Assembly: GCA_017404935.1 (NCBI GenBank)
Contig: JAFRBI010000007.1
Location: 55,454-119,453 of the forward strand
Direction: 5' to 3'
Length of the DNA: 64,000 nucleotides
Origin: Candidatus Saccharimonadota bacterium
GTDB lineage: Bacteria; Patescibacteriota; Saccharimonadia; Saccharimonadales; Saccharimonadaceae
This document shows positions 24,014 to 32,327 of the stretch, piece by piece. The notes under the pieces are model-generated. The model did not search any database, had not been told where the DNA came from, and worked only from the letters and a program-made list of their open reading frames with translations. Position numbers and translations under genes: made by a program. Every line of letters starts with the position of its first letter. Position 1 is the stretch's first letter.

Positions 24014-25207
24014 CTATTTGCAAAAATTGTAAGCGTCGCGCACAATCATCACTTCTTCGTTGGTTGGCTCTACATATACCGGCACGGTAGAATCTTCTGC
24101 AGTAATAATGCCACTGGTGATTTCTTTAAAGCCAGCAATTGCGTCATTTACTTCTTTATTAATCTTAATACCAAGAGGTTTTAGGCCATTAATAATAGAT
24201 TCACGAGTTTCAGCACCGTTTTCCAAAACGCCAGCCGTAAAGACAATCGCATCTACATCGCCACCAAGTTCCAAGTAGTACTCAGCGATATAGCGGTCAA
24301 TTCTATCAACATACATATCAAGAGCGAGGCGAGCATTTTCATCGCCCTCAGAAATGGCTTTTTCTACGTCACGGTTGTCATTAAAACCACAAACACCCAT
24401 TAGACCAGACTTCTTATTAAGTGCATCATCTACTTGATCATAGGTCATCCCAGCTTCATCAACCATATATTTAATGATAGATGGGTCAATTGAGCCAGAA
24501 CGGGTCCCCATCATTAGGCCATCAAGAGGGGTAAGCCCCATCGTGGTATCATAGCTTTTGCCATCTTTTACAGCAGTAATCGAAGCACCAGAACCTACGT
24601 GGCAAACAATCAAATTAATATCTTCTTTACCAAGTTTTTTCTGCATTACTTCGGTGATATATTTGTGAGAAGTCCCGTGAAAACCATATTTTCTCACACC
24701 ATATTTTTCATACCATTCCATTGGCACAGGATACATATACTGAACTTTTGGAATAGTTTGGTGGAATGCAGTATCAAACACAGCCACTTGCACAGCATCA
24801 GGAAGAGCCTTTTGCATCGCTTTGATACCAGCGATGTTGCCAGGAAGATGTAGTGGTGCAAACTTCCCAAATTCTTTCATATCTTTCAATACTTCATCGG
24901 TAATCACCACAGATTTGGTGTATTTTTCGCCACCGTGTACTGCACGATGTCCTACACCTTTAATCTCAGACAAATCTTTTACTGCGCCGTAGTTTACTAG
25001 TTCTTCTAGCATTACTGCCACAGCTTCAGCGTGGTCTTTGATGAGTCTTTTGGTTTCAGTCTTTTTGCCTTCACATTTGATAGTATAAAAACTATCTTTG
25101 GCACCAATTTTTTCTACATAGCCACTGATTTTAGAAATTTCTTCTGGCATTTCGTAGAGCTGGAACTTTAGCGATGACGACCCAGCATTAACACATAATA
25201 CTTTCAT
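24014..25207 (-). CDS. ackA: Acetate kinase
   Basis: Interconverts acetyl phosphate plus ADP with acetate plus ATP, giving substrate-level ATP in a fermenter. The 397-residue protein has the start KVLCVNAGSSSLKFQLYE, the signatures VGHRAVHGGE, FDTAFHQTIP, GFHGTSHKYI and CHVGSGASI, and GLMMGTRSGSIDP. Normal family length. TTTACTCC downstream of the promoter on the other strand reads AAGGAGTAAAAA before the ATG, a good ribosome-binding site. No phosphotransacetylase gene lies next to it. Confidence 0.98.
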   Translation of the reverse strand: MKVLCVNAGSSSLKFQLYEMPEEISKISGYVEKIGAKDSFYTIKCEGKKTETKRLIKDHAEAVAVMLEELVNYGAVKDLSEIKGVGHRAVHGGEKYTKSVVITDEVLKDMKEFGKFAPLHLPGNIAGIKAMQKALPDAVQVAVFDTAFHQTIPKVQYMYPVPMEWYEKYGVRKYGFHGTSHKYITEVMQKKLGKEDINLIVCHVGSGASITAVKDGKSYDTTMGLTPLDGLMMGTRSGSIDPSIIKYMVDEAGMTYDQVDDALNKKSGLMGVCGFNDNRDVEKAISEGDENARLALDMYVDRIDRYIAEYYLELGGDVDAIVFTAGVLENGAETRESIINGLKPLGIKINKEVNDAIAGFKEITSGIITAEDSTVPVYVEPTNEEVMIVRDAYNFCK

Positions 25208-25251
25208 TTTTTACTCCTTATTCTTGTGTTTATTATATCATAAAATTTCCA

Positions 25252-25281
25252 TTGCAAAAACCAATAGCCCTATGATATAAT
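25252..25281 (+). promoter_or_regulatory. Promoter of the first FISUMP-like gene
   Basis: TTGCAA (25252-25257), 18 bp, TATAAT (25276-25281). Predicted start near 25288, which puts the inverted-repeat leader at the very 5' end of the RNA. TTGCAA is self-complementary and may be shared with the divergent ackA promoter, whose TATAAT-like box lies on the other side. Confidence 0.6.
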
Positions 25282-25295
25282 AAAAACATATAAAA

Positions 25296-25430
25296 TTTCC
25301 ACATCGAGTACATTTTTAATTAAAGCCAAAATAATATTTGAGTGTAGAAATCGGCACCGTTAGGTATCGAACTTGCGCTCAAATATCATGTTTGGTCGTA
25401 CTCGATGTGGAAAGCCTACGGTGCCGATTT
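25296..25430 (+). promoter_or_regulatory. Interlocked inverted-repeat leader RNA upstream of surface protein gene
   Basis: Three pairings interlock. A (25296-25311, TTTCCACATCGAGTAC) pairs with A' (25398-25413). Inside it, B (25334-25342, ATATTTGAG) pairs with B' (25378-25386). C (25348-25364, AAATCGGCACCGTTAGG) lies in the loop and pairs with C' (25415-25430), directly after A' and followed by a T5 run. The C/C' helix would be a pseudoknot with A/A', or an alternative, terminator-like fold. The coding start is at 25472. Confidence 0.65.
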
Positions 25431-25471
25431 TTGCGTATCGGTCTCGTAGGTTTAACAAAGTGAGGTAAATT

Positions 25472-26731
25472 ATGCAAAAAACCAAATATATATTATATAC
25501 ACTAATGAGTTTAAGTATTCCCATAATAGTTATAAAAAATCCTGCTTTTGCCACCACCATGGATACTAATGTTAATATTCGTCCATCCATGACTCTATCT
25601 GTTTCTACAGATAACGTCAGCTTAACTTTAGACCCAGCTACCAAATCATTTGATACCAAAGACCTAACTATTAGCATTGGCACCAATAATCCCACTGGCT
25701 ACAAGCTATACCTAAATGCAGACAATACCAATCTAGTTAATATTGCAGATTCTACCAAGACCATAGAAACTTTACCTTCTTCCACTCCAGCAACTGGTTA
25801 TGATCAATCTTCTTTTCCAGTTAATTATTGGGGGTATAGAAAAACTAATGGTTCCACTTCTTCTGGCAATTACTTTCCATATGCTTCAGAGCTTCTAGTC
25901 AGCTCTTCTAGTGGCCCTACCAACGAAACCACTACCACTATTGGCCTTGCTTCCAAGATAGATTACCTCAAAGCAAGTGGCACCTACAGATTAAACTTTA
26001 GCCTAAATGCCATACCTACCATTACGCAGTATTATATGCAAGATTTATCAGATCCTACATTGGCTTCTTCAGTTTGTGTAACTGAACATCCTACCATTGT
26101 TTTTGATTCAAGAGATGAACAGGCCTACACAATAAGAAGGATCAACGGGACTTGCTGGATGATAGACAATCTACGTCTAGGCTTTAATAGAAGTAATCCC
26201 AATATTACAGAGATTAATTTAACCACAAATGATTCTGATGTCTTATCTAGTAAAAAACTGACACTCTATGATTTAGTAAATTATGGTCAAAATAATGCTG
26301 AATGCTATGGGGATGCAGGATATACTAATCCATGCATCCATTCATATTATGAAGATACTAATGGCTCTGGAGTGGGCGTATGGTATAATTATGCAGCTGC
26401 TTCTGCTGGAAGCATAATTGGAAAAAACAATGACAATACAGCTAACGAAAGTATCTGCCCATTTGGTTGGAGTTTACCAAGTAAAACAAAGATGGTTGAA
26501 CTACTTTCTGAATGGTCATTATTCAATTATTTGGTTTTTCATCCAGGAGATTATCAAAATGGTACTCTTATAGATGGTGAGAATATACATTGGTTCAGTA
26601 GTGAGGCCTCAACCACATCCCCACTTGTTAACCGCATACGCTTAAATTACCATAAATCAGATAACATTCTTAGTACTGGAGTTTATGGGACTCGAAATGT
26701 TGGACAATATGTTCGCTGTATCCTCAAATAA
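25472..26731 (+). CDS. Secreted surface protein with FISUMP-like domain
   Basis: 419 residues with a signal peptide (KTKYILYTLMSLSIPIIVI, cleavage near AFATT). Residues about 30-190 form an Asn/Thr/Ser-rich beta domain (SVSTDNVSLTLDPATKSFD). From about 212 to the end is a domain like the Fibrobacter succinogenes major paralogous domain: DSRDEQAYTIRRINGTCWM, WYNYAAASAG, CPFGWSLPSKTKMVELL and a C-terminal YVRCILK. The same architecture recurs at 29749. GTGAGG precedes the start. No membrane anchor after the signal peptide, so it is released or held by partners. Its 5' leader folds strongly. Confidence 0.8.
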   Translation: MQKTKYILYTLMSLSIPIIVIKNPAFATTMDTNVNIRPSMTLSVSTDNVSLTLDPATKSFDTKDLTISIGTNNPTGYKLYLNADNTNLVNIADSTKTIETLPSSTPATGYDQSSFPVNYWGYRKTNGSTSSGNYFPYASELLVSSSSGPTNETTTTIGLASKIDYLKASGTYRLNFSLNAIPTITQYYMQDLSDPTLASSVCVTEHPTIVFDSRDEQAYTIRRINGTCWMIDNLRLGFNRSNPNITEINLTTNDSDVLSSKKLTLYDLVNYGQNNAECYGDAGYTNPCIHSYYEDTNGSGVGVWYNYAAASAGSIIGKNNDNTANESICPFGWSLPSKTKMVELLSEWSLFNYLVFHPGDYQNGTLIDGENIHWFSSEASTTSPLVNRIRLNYHKSDNILSTGVYGTRNVGQYVRCILK

Positions 26732-26791
26732 AATCTCATCAACCCAATTTTTGAGTATTTTGATGAGCCCAAGAAGATTTTGAGAAATTTA

Positions 26792-26840
26792 GAAAATTTT
26801 GCGCGCGTGGCCCCCATCCGGTGCAAGCGCGAAAATTTTC
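26792..26840. repeat. Small inverted repeat with GC-rich core
   Basis: GAAAATTTTGCGCG (26792-26805) and CGCGAAAATTTTC (26828-26840) pair around a GC-rich loop (TGGCCCCCATCCGG). It lies in the 637-bp gap after the surface gene, which otherwise holds a promoter, a leader RNA and a small ORF. It may be a compact relative of the larger palindromic elements. Confidence 0.6.
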
Positions 26841-26930
26841 GTTAAGAATTTCGAAAAAACTTCCTGGCGTGAAATCAACCACGAAAAAATTGGTGTTGGC
26901 GAGATTTAACCATAAGCCAGAGGTAGGGGG

Positions 26931-26959
26931 TTGATTTTCCCACCCCAGTATGCTACCGT
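26931..26959 (+). promoter_or_regulatory. G-run promoter, copy D
   Basis: GGGGG, TTGATT (26931-26936), 17 bp ending in TATGC, TACCGT (26954-26959). Same layout as at 9995, 31731 and 62520, without the upstream 100 bp of those copies. It drives the leader and small ORF at 27146. Confidence 0.55.
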
Positions 26960-27262
26960 AGCTCTGTGGTTGGCGTAACTTTTGTTCAACAAGAAGTAGG
27001 TTCTGGATAGTGGGCGTTGTGGTTCTAGGCACAAGTCTAAAGTCTCTCAACGGGAATCTGCGACTTAGGATATGTTCTAGGTAAATATTCTGGTTCTCGT
27101 TTTCCCGTTAGTAAATGCTAAAACAAATACGAAAGGGAATTGCGTATGGAAATAGAGTTCTACTTTAGATTCGTGCGTAAGCCGAAGAACAAAAAAGTTA
27201 CCGTCGTCCTAGAAGACGAGCGGTAACGCCAACCATAGGCAACTTCCTAGAAGGTTGCCACC
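26960..27262 (+). ncRNA. Conserved leader RNA with small ORF, copy 1
   Basis: About 300 nt that recur, inverted, at 41560-41860. Shared blocks include GTGGTTGG near the 5' end, GTCTCTCAACGGGAATCTGC at 27041-27060, TGTTCTAGGTAAAT, and the whole ORF region. Several TTCTAGG/TTCTGG motifs recur within it. Two hairpins close it: one inside the end of the ORF (GTTACC/GGTAAC) and one just after it (GGCAAC/GTTGCC, 27239-27260). Confidence 0.65.
27146..27226 (+). CDS. Conserved basic 26-residue peptide, copy 1
   Basis: ATG at 27146 after GAAAGGGAATTGCGT opens 26 codons ending TAA at 27224-27226. The peptide starts MEIEFYFRFVRKPKNKK and continues VTV-VLEDER. Copy 2 (41613-41690, minus) starts MEIEFYFKFRRKPKTKK and ends VTL-VVDEG: differences are conservative, reading frame and ribosome-binding site are kept, so it is translated and selected as a peptide. 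Function unknown. The last third of the ORF also forms a hairpin. Confidence 0.65.
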   Translation: MEIEFYFRFVRKPKNKKVTVVLEDER

Positions 27263-27329
27263 ATAAACCCATTTTACCATCCTTCTTATGCTTTTGCAAC
27301 AACACCATTTTAAGCAGAAGCAAAAACCG

Positions 27330-27357
27330 AAAAATCACCCTAAAAAGGTGATTTTTC
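27330..27357. terminator. Terminator (ABC importer operon, minus strand)
   Basis: AAAAATCACC and GGTGATTTTT pair around CTAAAAA with A/T runs on both sides. It sits 12 bp past the stop of the minus-strand ATPase gene. Confidence 0.85.
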
Positions 27358-27368
27358 TATTTTTAAGT

Positions 27369-28103
27369 TTACAGCACCTTTTTCAAAAACTCCCGCACCC
27401 TTTCCGTCTTTGGGTGAGAGAAAAACGCAGCCGGTGTCCCTTCCTCAATAATTTTACCACCGTCGATAAACACCACCCGAGAAGCAATTTCTTTAGCAAA
27501 ATCCATCTCGTGCGTCACAATCATAATCGTCATTCCATCATCTACCACTTCATGGATTAATTCAAGCACATCGCCGATAGATTCCGGGTCTAGCGCTGAA
27601 GTTGGCTCATCAAAGAGAAGAACCTTAGGTTCCATCATCAAGGCTCTCACAATTGCCACCCGTTGCTTTTGCCCACCAGAAAGGGAAGCAGGATAGGCGC
27701 CAGCCTTAGAAATAAGCCCAATATGTCTCAGAAGTTCGCGCGCTTTTTTCTCAGCCTCGTCAGCCGACATTCTATGAAGTTTTACCGGCGCCAAAGTCAA
27801 ATTTTCCATCACGGTCAAATTATTAATCAAATTAAAATGCTGAAATACCATACCAATTTTAGCGCGCATTTCCTGAATATTCTTATCAGAAATCACAGTA
27901 TCTTCAAACGAAATCTCGCCGGAGGTCGGCTCTTCCAAACGGTTGATACACCTAAGAAAAGTAGATTTCCCAGAGCCAGATGGACCGAGCACCACCACTT
28001 TCTCACCTTCAAAAAGATCAAAATCAATTCCATTAAGAACCTTATTAGAGTCAAACGCCTTCTTAAGACTTCTCACCGAAATTACATTCTTATGCTCTGG
28101 CAT
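27369..28103 (-). CDS. glnQ: Amino-acid ABC importer ATPase (GlnQ-like)
   Basis: 244-residue ATPase of a polar amino-acid importer. Walker A GPSGSGKST (about residue 38-46), Q-loop MVFQHFNLI, signature LSGGQKQRVAI, Walker B VLLFDEPTSALDP and the H-loop IVTHEMDFA are all present, with the family-typical ending FFSHPKTERVREFL. Last gene of a three-gene minus-strand operon (binding protein, permease, ATPase); its start overlaps the permease end by 14 bp. Substrate is likely glutamine, arginine or a related amino acid; it cannot be fixed from sequence. Confidence 0.95.
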   Translation of the reverse strand: MPEHKNVISVRSLKKAFDSNKVLNGIDFDLFEGEKVVVLGPSGSGKSTFLRCINRLEEPTSGEISFEDTVISDKNIQEMRAKIGMVFQHFNLINNLTVMENLTLAPVKLHRMSADEAEKKARELLRHIGLISKAGAYPASLSGGQKQRVAIVRALMMEPKVLLFDEPTSALDPESIGDVLELIHEVVDDGMTIMIVTHEMDFAKEIASRVVFIDGGKIIEEGTPAAFFSHPKTERVREFLKKVL

Positions 28104-28785
28104 CGCTTCTCCTCATATGTTTTTCTACTCGTTTTATCACAAAAGTAATGAGATATACTACTGCAAGATAAAATAGCGCTGCCACAAACATTGGTACCAC
28201 GTAGCTAGCCATATTTTGCCCAGAACCAATGTCTTTGGCTGCCATATTAAGATCATACATCCCCACCATCGAAACAATCGCCGTCTCCTTAATCACTGTA
28301 ATCACTTCATTACCAAGGGAAGGAATGATATTTTTAATCGCCTGTGGAAACACAATTTTATGAAAAACCGTGAGAGGCGAAAGGCCCAAAGCTAGCCCAG
28401 CTTCCGTTTGTCCAGCATCTACCGACAAAATTCCACCACGAATAATTTCAGAGCAGTACGCCGCCGAATTAAACGCAAACGCGAGTATTGCTGTCACGAT
28501 TTGTGGAAAGTCCCGTATCGCAAAAATCACAAAGAACATAATAAACAGTTGCAATGCCATCGGCGTCCCCCGAATAATCGTTACATATACTCGGCAAATA
28601 AACCTAAGTGGCGCGAACCATTTAGATTTACCGGTTTCAACAAGCGCAATAATAAGACCTAGCAAAAAACCAATTAAAACTGCAAAAAATGCAATTTCAA
28701 TCGTCAGTAAAAAACCGTGAAGCAGGGAATCGATATACTCTGGCGTGGTGAATAATTCTACGATTTTATCAAAGAAATTTTCCAC
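28090..28785 (-). CDS. Amino-acid ABC importer permease
   Basis: 231-residue inner-membrane permease of the HisM/GlnP type, with about five membrane helices and the EAA loop AGLALGLSPLTVFHKIVFPQA that docks the ATPase. The start GFLLTIEIAFFAVLIGFLLG and RGTPMALQLFI are family hallmarks. It starts 12 bp after the binding-protein gene. It works as a homodimer or as part of a heterodimer; no second permease gene is here, so homodimer is likely. Confidence 0.95.
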   Translation of the reverse strand: MENFFDKIVELFTTPEYIDSLLHGFLLTIEIAFFAVLIGFLLGLIIALVETGKSKWFAPLRFICRVYVTIIRGTPMALQLFIMFFVIFAIRDFPQIVTAILAFAFNSAAYCSEIIRGGILSVDAGQTEAGLALGLSPLTVFHKIVFPQAIKNIIPSLGNEVITVIKETAIVSMVGMYDLNMAAKDIGSGQNMASYVVPMFVAALFYLAVVYLITFVIKRVEKHMRRSDARA

Positions 28786-28797
28786 TGGGAGCCTCCG

Positions 28798-29679
28798 CTA
28801 GAACCCCATATATTTAAGCACTAGCCGGTCAATTTCAGTCTGCCCGTTAACATCGCGAGTTAGCATCTCGGCCAATACTTCATTAAACGCTTCAAGAAGC
28901 TCGGTTCGGTCTCTGTTTACCGCAATCGCATAAGATTCTTCGGCCGGCTCATCTTCTTCTATCGTTGCTCCCATATAATATAGTGGCAAAGCCTCGAGAT
29001 TAGGATTTTTATCTACAATCATTTTGGCTGGCAGTTCATCGGCAATCGCATAATCAATGATGTGAGCAGAAATCGCATCTGCAGCTAGTTGGTGCGAATC
29101 AAAACCTTTTACCTCAGTATTAGTGCCAGCAAGAGCACCTTCTTCAGCCTCGTCTGAAGCAAAGAGATACCCCGTGCTACCCGTTTGCGAACCTAGTTTA
29201 GAACCAGCCAAAGCGTTCCACACAATGTGCCCATCGCGAATTTCTGGCGCATTACCACGCGCAAAAATCACATACTGCACCGAAGTGTAGTAAGGAATAG
29301 AGAAATTCACTTTTTCGGAACGAGCTGGAGTAATAGTAAGCCCGGCAGCGCCGGCGTCGGCAATTTTGCCAGCTTCTACGTTATCAATAATTACATCAAA
29401 TTCTACATCTTTGATATCAATTTTTTTGTTCATTTTTTCGGCTACGCGATTGATGATTTCTACATCCACGCCCTTAATCTCGCGCCCTTCATAAAACTCA
29501 AATGGCGCAAAAAACGCATTTGTTTCTACGATATAATCAGCTTTTTTGTTGGCATTAATAATAAATAGTGCAACCACCCCAGCAATCGCCGCAATAATAA
29601 TTAAAATTTCCACCACCAACCCGGTAGGGAATTTTTTAAGGTTTTTCTTTTTTCTTGATTTACTAGCTTTCTTTACCAT
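28798..29679 (-). CDS. Amino-acid ABC importer substrate-binding protein, membrane-anchored
   Basis: 293 residues. A basic N-terminus and one uncleaved-looking membrane helix (VVEILIIIAAIAGVVALFII) precede a periplasmic-binding-protein type 2 domain: VETNAFFAPFEFYEGREIKGVDVEIINRVAEK, GAAGLTITPARSEKVNFSIPYYTS, and LGSQTGSTGYLFA. There is no lipobox cysteine, so the helix anchors it on the outer face of the membrane. The start is set at the ATG 6 nt after TATAAT (29686-29691, minus), not at an upstream in-frame ATG that lies within the promoter. First gene of the operon. Confidence 0.93.
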   Translation of the reverse strand: MVKKASKSRKKKNLKKFPTGLVVEILIIIAAIAGVVALFIINANKKADYIVETNAFFAPFEFYEGREIKGVDVEIINRVAEKMNKKIDIKDVEFDVIIDNVEAGKIADAGAAGLTITPARSEKVNFSIPYYTSVQYVIFARGNAPEIRDGHIVWNALAGSKLGSQTGSTGYLFASDEAEEGALAGTNTEVKGFDSHQLAADAISAHIIDYAIADELPAKMIVDKNPNLEALPLYYMGATIEEDEPAEESYAIAVNRDRTELLEAFNEVLAEMLTRDVNGQTEIDRLVLKYMGF

Positions 29680-29712
29680 AACCTTATTATAACACAAGAA
29701 AATACAAAACTC

Positions 29713-29742
29713 TTGTGCATAATTTTAAAATCGTGCTATAAT
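29713..29742 (+). promoter_or_regulatory. Promoter of the phase-variable surface gene
   Basis: TTGTGC (29713-29718), 18 bp, TATAAT (29737-29742) in GTGCTATAAT, then 6 nt to ATG at 29749. The transcript should start at or next to the ATG. Confidence 0.75.
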
Positions 29743-29748
29743 AAGCTT

Positions 29749-31585
29749 ATGTTAAGGTCAAAGCATAATCTGATTGCTAAAATCTTATTCTTTTCCGTAC
29801 CCTTCGCCCTATTAATGGGGGGGGGGCGCAACCGCATCTGAGACAGTCACAACCAATGTCAATGTAGCTCCTAGCCTTACTCTTGATCTCTCTGCTTCTT
29901 CTTTAAGTTCTAGTATGGACCCATCGTCTCATACTTTTGATTATAAAGATTTAGCAGTTTCTGTAGCTACCAATAATAAAACTGGTTACCAATTAACTAT
30001 GAGCACTGCTAGTACCAGCCTCATTAATACAGCAGATAACACACTTACTATTCCGACCCTAGATGCTCTTAGTGGTGGTTATACTACTGCTACCTTCCAA
30101 ACTAACAAATGGGGTTATAGTAAAGATAGTGGCAATTATTTCCCATTCCCAGCTAGTGAATTATTATTACAAAATACTACTGCTACTAATGGTGATAATA
30201 CAGATTTACGCTTTGCTACTAAAATAGATTATACTCAACCTTCTGGGACTTACAAAACCACTATTAGCTTTAATGCAGTAACAAACCCACTAGTAGATTA
30301 TATACAAGACTTTACACCAGATATGTGCAGAACCCTTGCTTCTACCGATGATTATACGGTAGTAGATAAACGAGATGATAATGATTACACTGTTCGTTAT
30401 ATTAATGGCAACTGTTGGATGACGCAGAACCTTCGCTATATTGGCGATACGGGTAGCGCTTCTGGCTCTATGATAATGAAAGCTGCTACGTCTAACATTA
30501 GTACAGATACGACGATTGCCTACGCAGACCTTACTGTAGGGAATACCGATGACCATGCTGAAATCGCTACAGGCGTAGATAACAATGGAGACTCTACCGT
30601 TTGGTATAATTATGCCGCAGCTTCGGCAATGACTATTACTGGCAGTTCCAATTCTGACCCCCAACAATACGATGTTTGTCCAACAGGTTGGCGATTGCCG
30701 AGTAATACTGAACAATCTAGTATAATTAGCTATGTGTCTCAGTTCAACCCAGTTACTGGCGGGTATTATCTAGGTGGGGCTCTAGGAGGCACTGGAAGCG
30801 GGAACTGGTGGGCATCTACAGTGGGCAGTGCTTCATATCGATATCGTCTATATTATGATGGGAGTAGTTTAGGTGCCAGTAATTATTATCGATACTATGG
30901 CTATTATGTCCGTTGTATCCTTAATGATTCCCGCACCATTTCAGACATCACCACTATGCAAGAAATTTCCCTACAAATCGTAGCGAAGATGACGAATGGC
31001 GATACTGCCACATTAAAAGACTCCCGTGATGGGCAAGAATATACCGTCGCCAAAATCAACGGCAACCTCTGGATGACCAGAAATTTAGCAATCGGTTGTG
31101 ATGGCTCTAGTTCTACTTATGGGTCTAATATTAGTAGTAGAACTTTGTTGCCATCTGGTTCTAACATTGCCTCTGCCTGGTCTACGCCAACCAACAGCCT
31201 CACATTGGGCGATGATTACACTGATTCGCGTATGGAATGTAGTTCTACTTACGGGGCTTGGTATAACTACGCTGCAGCGTCTGCTGGGACTATCACCGGG
31301 TCATCTAATACTAGCGCACAGGTTTATGATATTTGCCCAGCCGGATGGCGTTTACCAACAAATTCTGAGCAATCGAGTATTACCAGTTATAGTAGCGAAT
31401 ATAGCCCTATCACTGGCGGCACATATTATGCTGGTGCACTTGGTGCCACAGAAGACGGATACTGGCTGTCGTCTACTTCATATAGTGCGACGGAACGCTA
31501 CATTTTAGTTTGGCGCAATTCTAGATTGTATGCCGACGGTGGTATCCGAGTCAGTGGCGTATACGTCCGCTGCGTCGCCAAATAA
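29749..31585 (+). pseudogene. FISUMP-like surface protein, out of frame at a ten-G tract
   Basis: ATG at 29749 opens a signal peptide (MLRSKHNLIAKILFF, then SVPFALLM) that runs into ten Gs at 29817-29826 and then stops at TGA. The mature protein (ATASETVTTNVNVAPSLTL onward) continues one frame over to TAA at 31585 with no other defect. Removing one G joins both halves into an intact protein of about 611 residues with a normal signal-cleavage site (ATA-S). The rest has a beta domain like that at 25472 and two FISUMP-like domains (TVRYINGNCWMTQNLRYI and VAKINGNLWMTRNLAIG, each with CPTGWRLP or CPAGWRLP). Best read as a phase-variable gene in the off state; an assembly error in the homopolymer is the alternative. 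Confidence 0.8.
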
Positions 31586-31651
31586 ATTGATGTTGGTTAG
31601 TTTTAATTACCACAACCGCAACCACAAATTCGCCAACTTTTTCACTATTCC

Positions 31652-31758
31652 ATTCCGCCTAGGCTTAATTTCGCCAGAAGCACTAACCCCAAAATAACAG
31701 AGAGAAAAACACTTATGCTGGGGTGGGGGGTTGATTTTCTGAGATAACTATGCTAGCG
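31652..31758 (+). repeat. Promoter-bearing intergenic repeat, copy B
   Basis: ATTCCGCCTAGGCTTAATTT at the start, the shared ACACTTATG, a G-rich run and TTGATT (31731-31736), 17 bp, TGC-TAGCGT (31754-31759). More diverged than copies A and C. It stands directly before the MazF-like gene and probably supplies its promoter. Confidence 0.7.
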
Positions 31759-31787
31759 TTAGTCACAATTAATAATCGGAGTTTTTT

Positions 31788-32294
31788 ATGGACAAAAATG
31801 GCAACAAAAATTTCAAGGGTTGGATAAAAGTGAAAGAAAGACTTCACTATAATGGTCAACCTAGAAATATAAAAAATGGGGAAGTCTGGTGGGGTTCGGT
31901 TGGAGAAAATGTCGGTGTAGAAATCTGTGGCAAGGGAAAAACCTATACCCGCCCAGTAATTGTATTCAAAAAATTAAATAATCGTAGTTTTTGGGCTATT
32001 CCACTAACTTCCAAGCAACATTTTGGGAATTGGTATGTCTCTTTTGATTTTCAAAATAATAATGAAATAGCGGCATTATCACAAATCCATTGTATGAGCA
32101 CCTCTAGACTACACAGACGAATGGGGCAATTATCTCAATCAGATTACAATTTGATTTTTGAAGCATTTTTGAAACTATTATTAGAAGACAAAAAAATGCG
32201 CCCCAGATTACTCTGGGGGAAGACGGGTAAATCCCGACAATGTACCTTGCAGTACATCTATAATTATATCAAAAAAAAACTTAAAGTCAAGTAA
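31788..32294 (+). CDS. PemK/MazF-like protein, possible toxin
   Basis: 168 residues with the MazF/PemK fold: GEVWWGSVGENVGVE at the first strands, then KTYTRPVIVFKKLNNRSFWAIPLTS, and LSQIHCMSTSRLHRRMG with the conserved Ser/Thr-x-Arg region. MazF toxins are mRNA endonucleases. No antitoxin gene is recognisable on either side, so it may be an orphan or act in another role. The last 31 residues are outside the domain and are encoded by three consecutive hairpins (32201-32256). A TCGGAG ribosome-binding site precedes the ATG. The promoter comes from repeat copy B. Confidence 0.7.
   Translation: MDKNGNKNFKGWIKVKERLHYNGQPRNIKNGEVWWGSVGENVGVEICGKGKTYTRPVIVFKKLNNRSFWAIPLTSKQHFGNWYVSFDFQNNNEIAALSQIHCMSTSRLHRRMGQLSQSDYNLIFEAFLKLLLEDKKMRPRLLWGKTGKSRQCTLQYIYNYIKKKLKVK
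32201..32256 (+). repeat. Three tandem hairpins at the MazF-like 3' end
   Basis: CCCCAGA/TCTGGGG (32201-32218), CGGG/CCCG (32224-32236) and TGTAC/GTACA (32241-32256) follow one another with 4-5 nt between. They lie inside the reading frame. They may form a structured 3' end of the mRNA. Confidence 0.55.
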
Positions 32295-32327
32295 TCTGCG
32301 CCCAACTATCTTACACTAGAACGAGTT

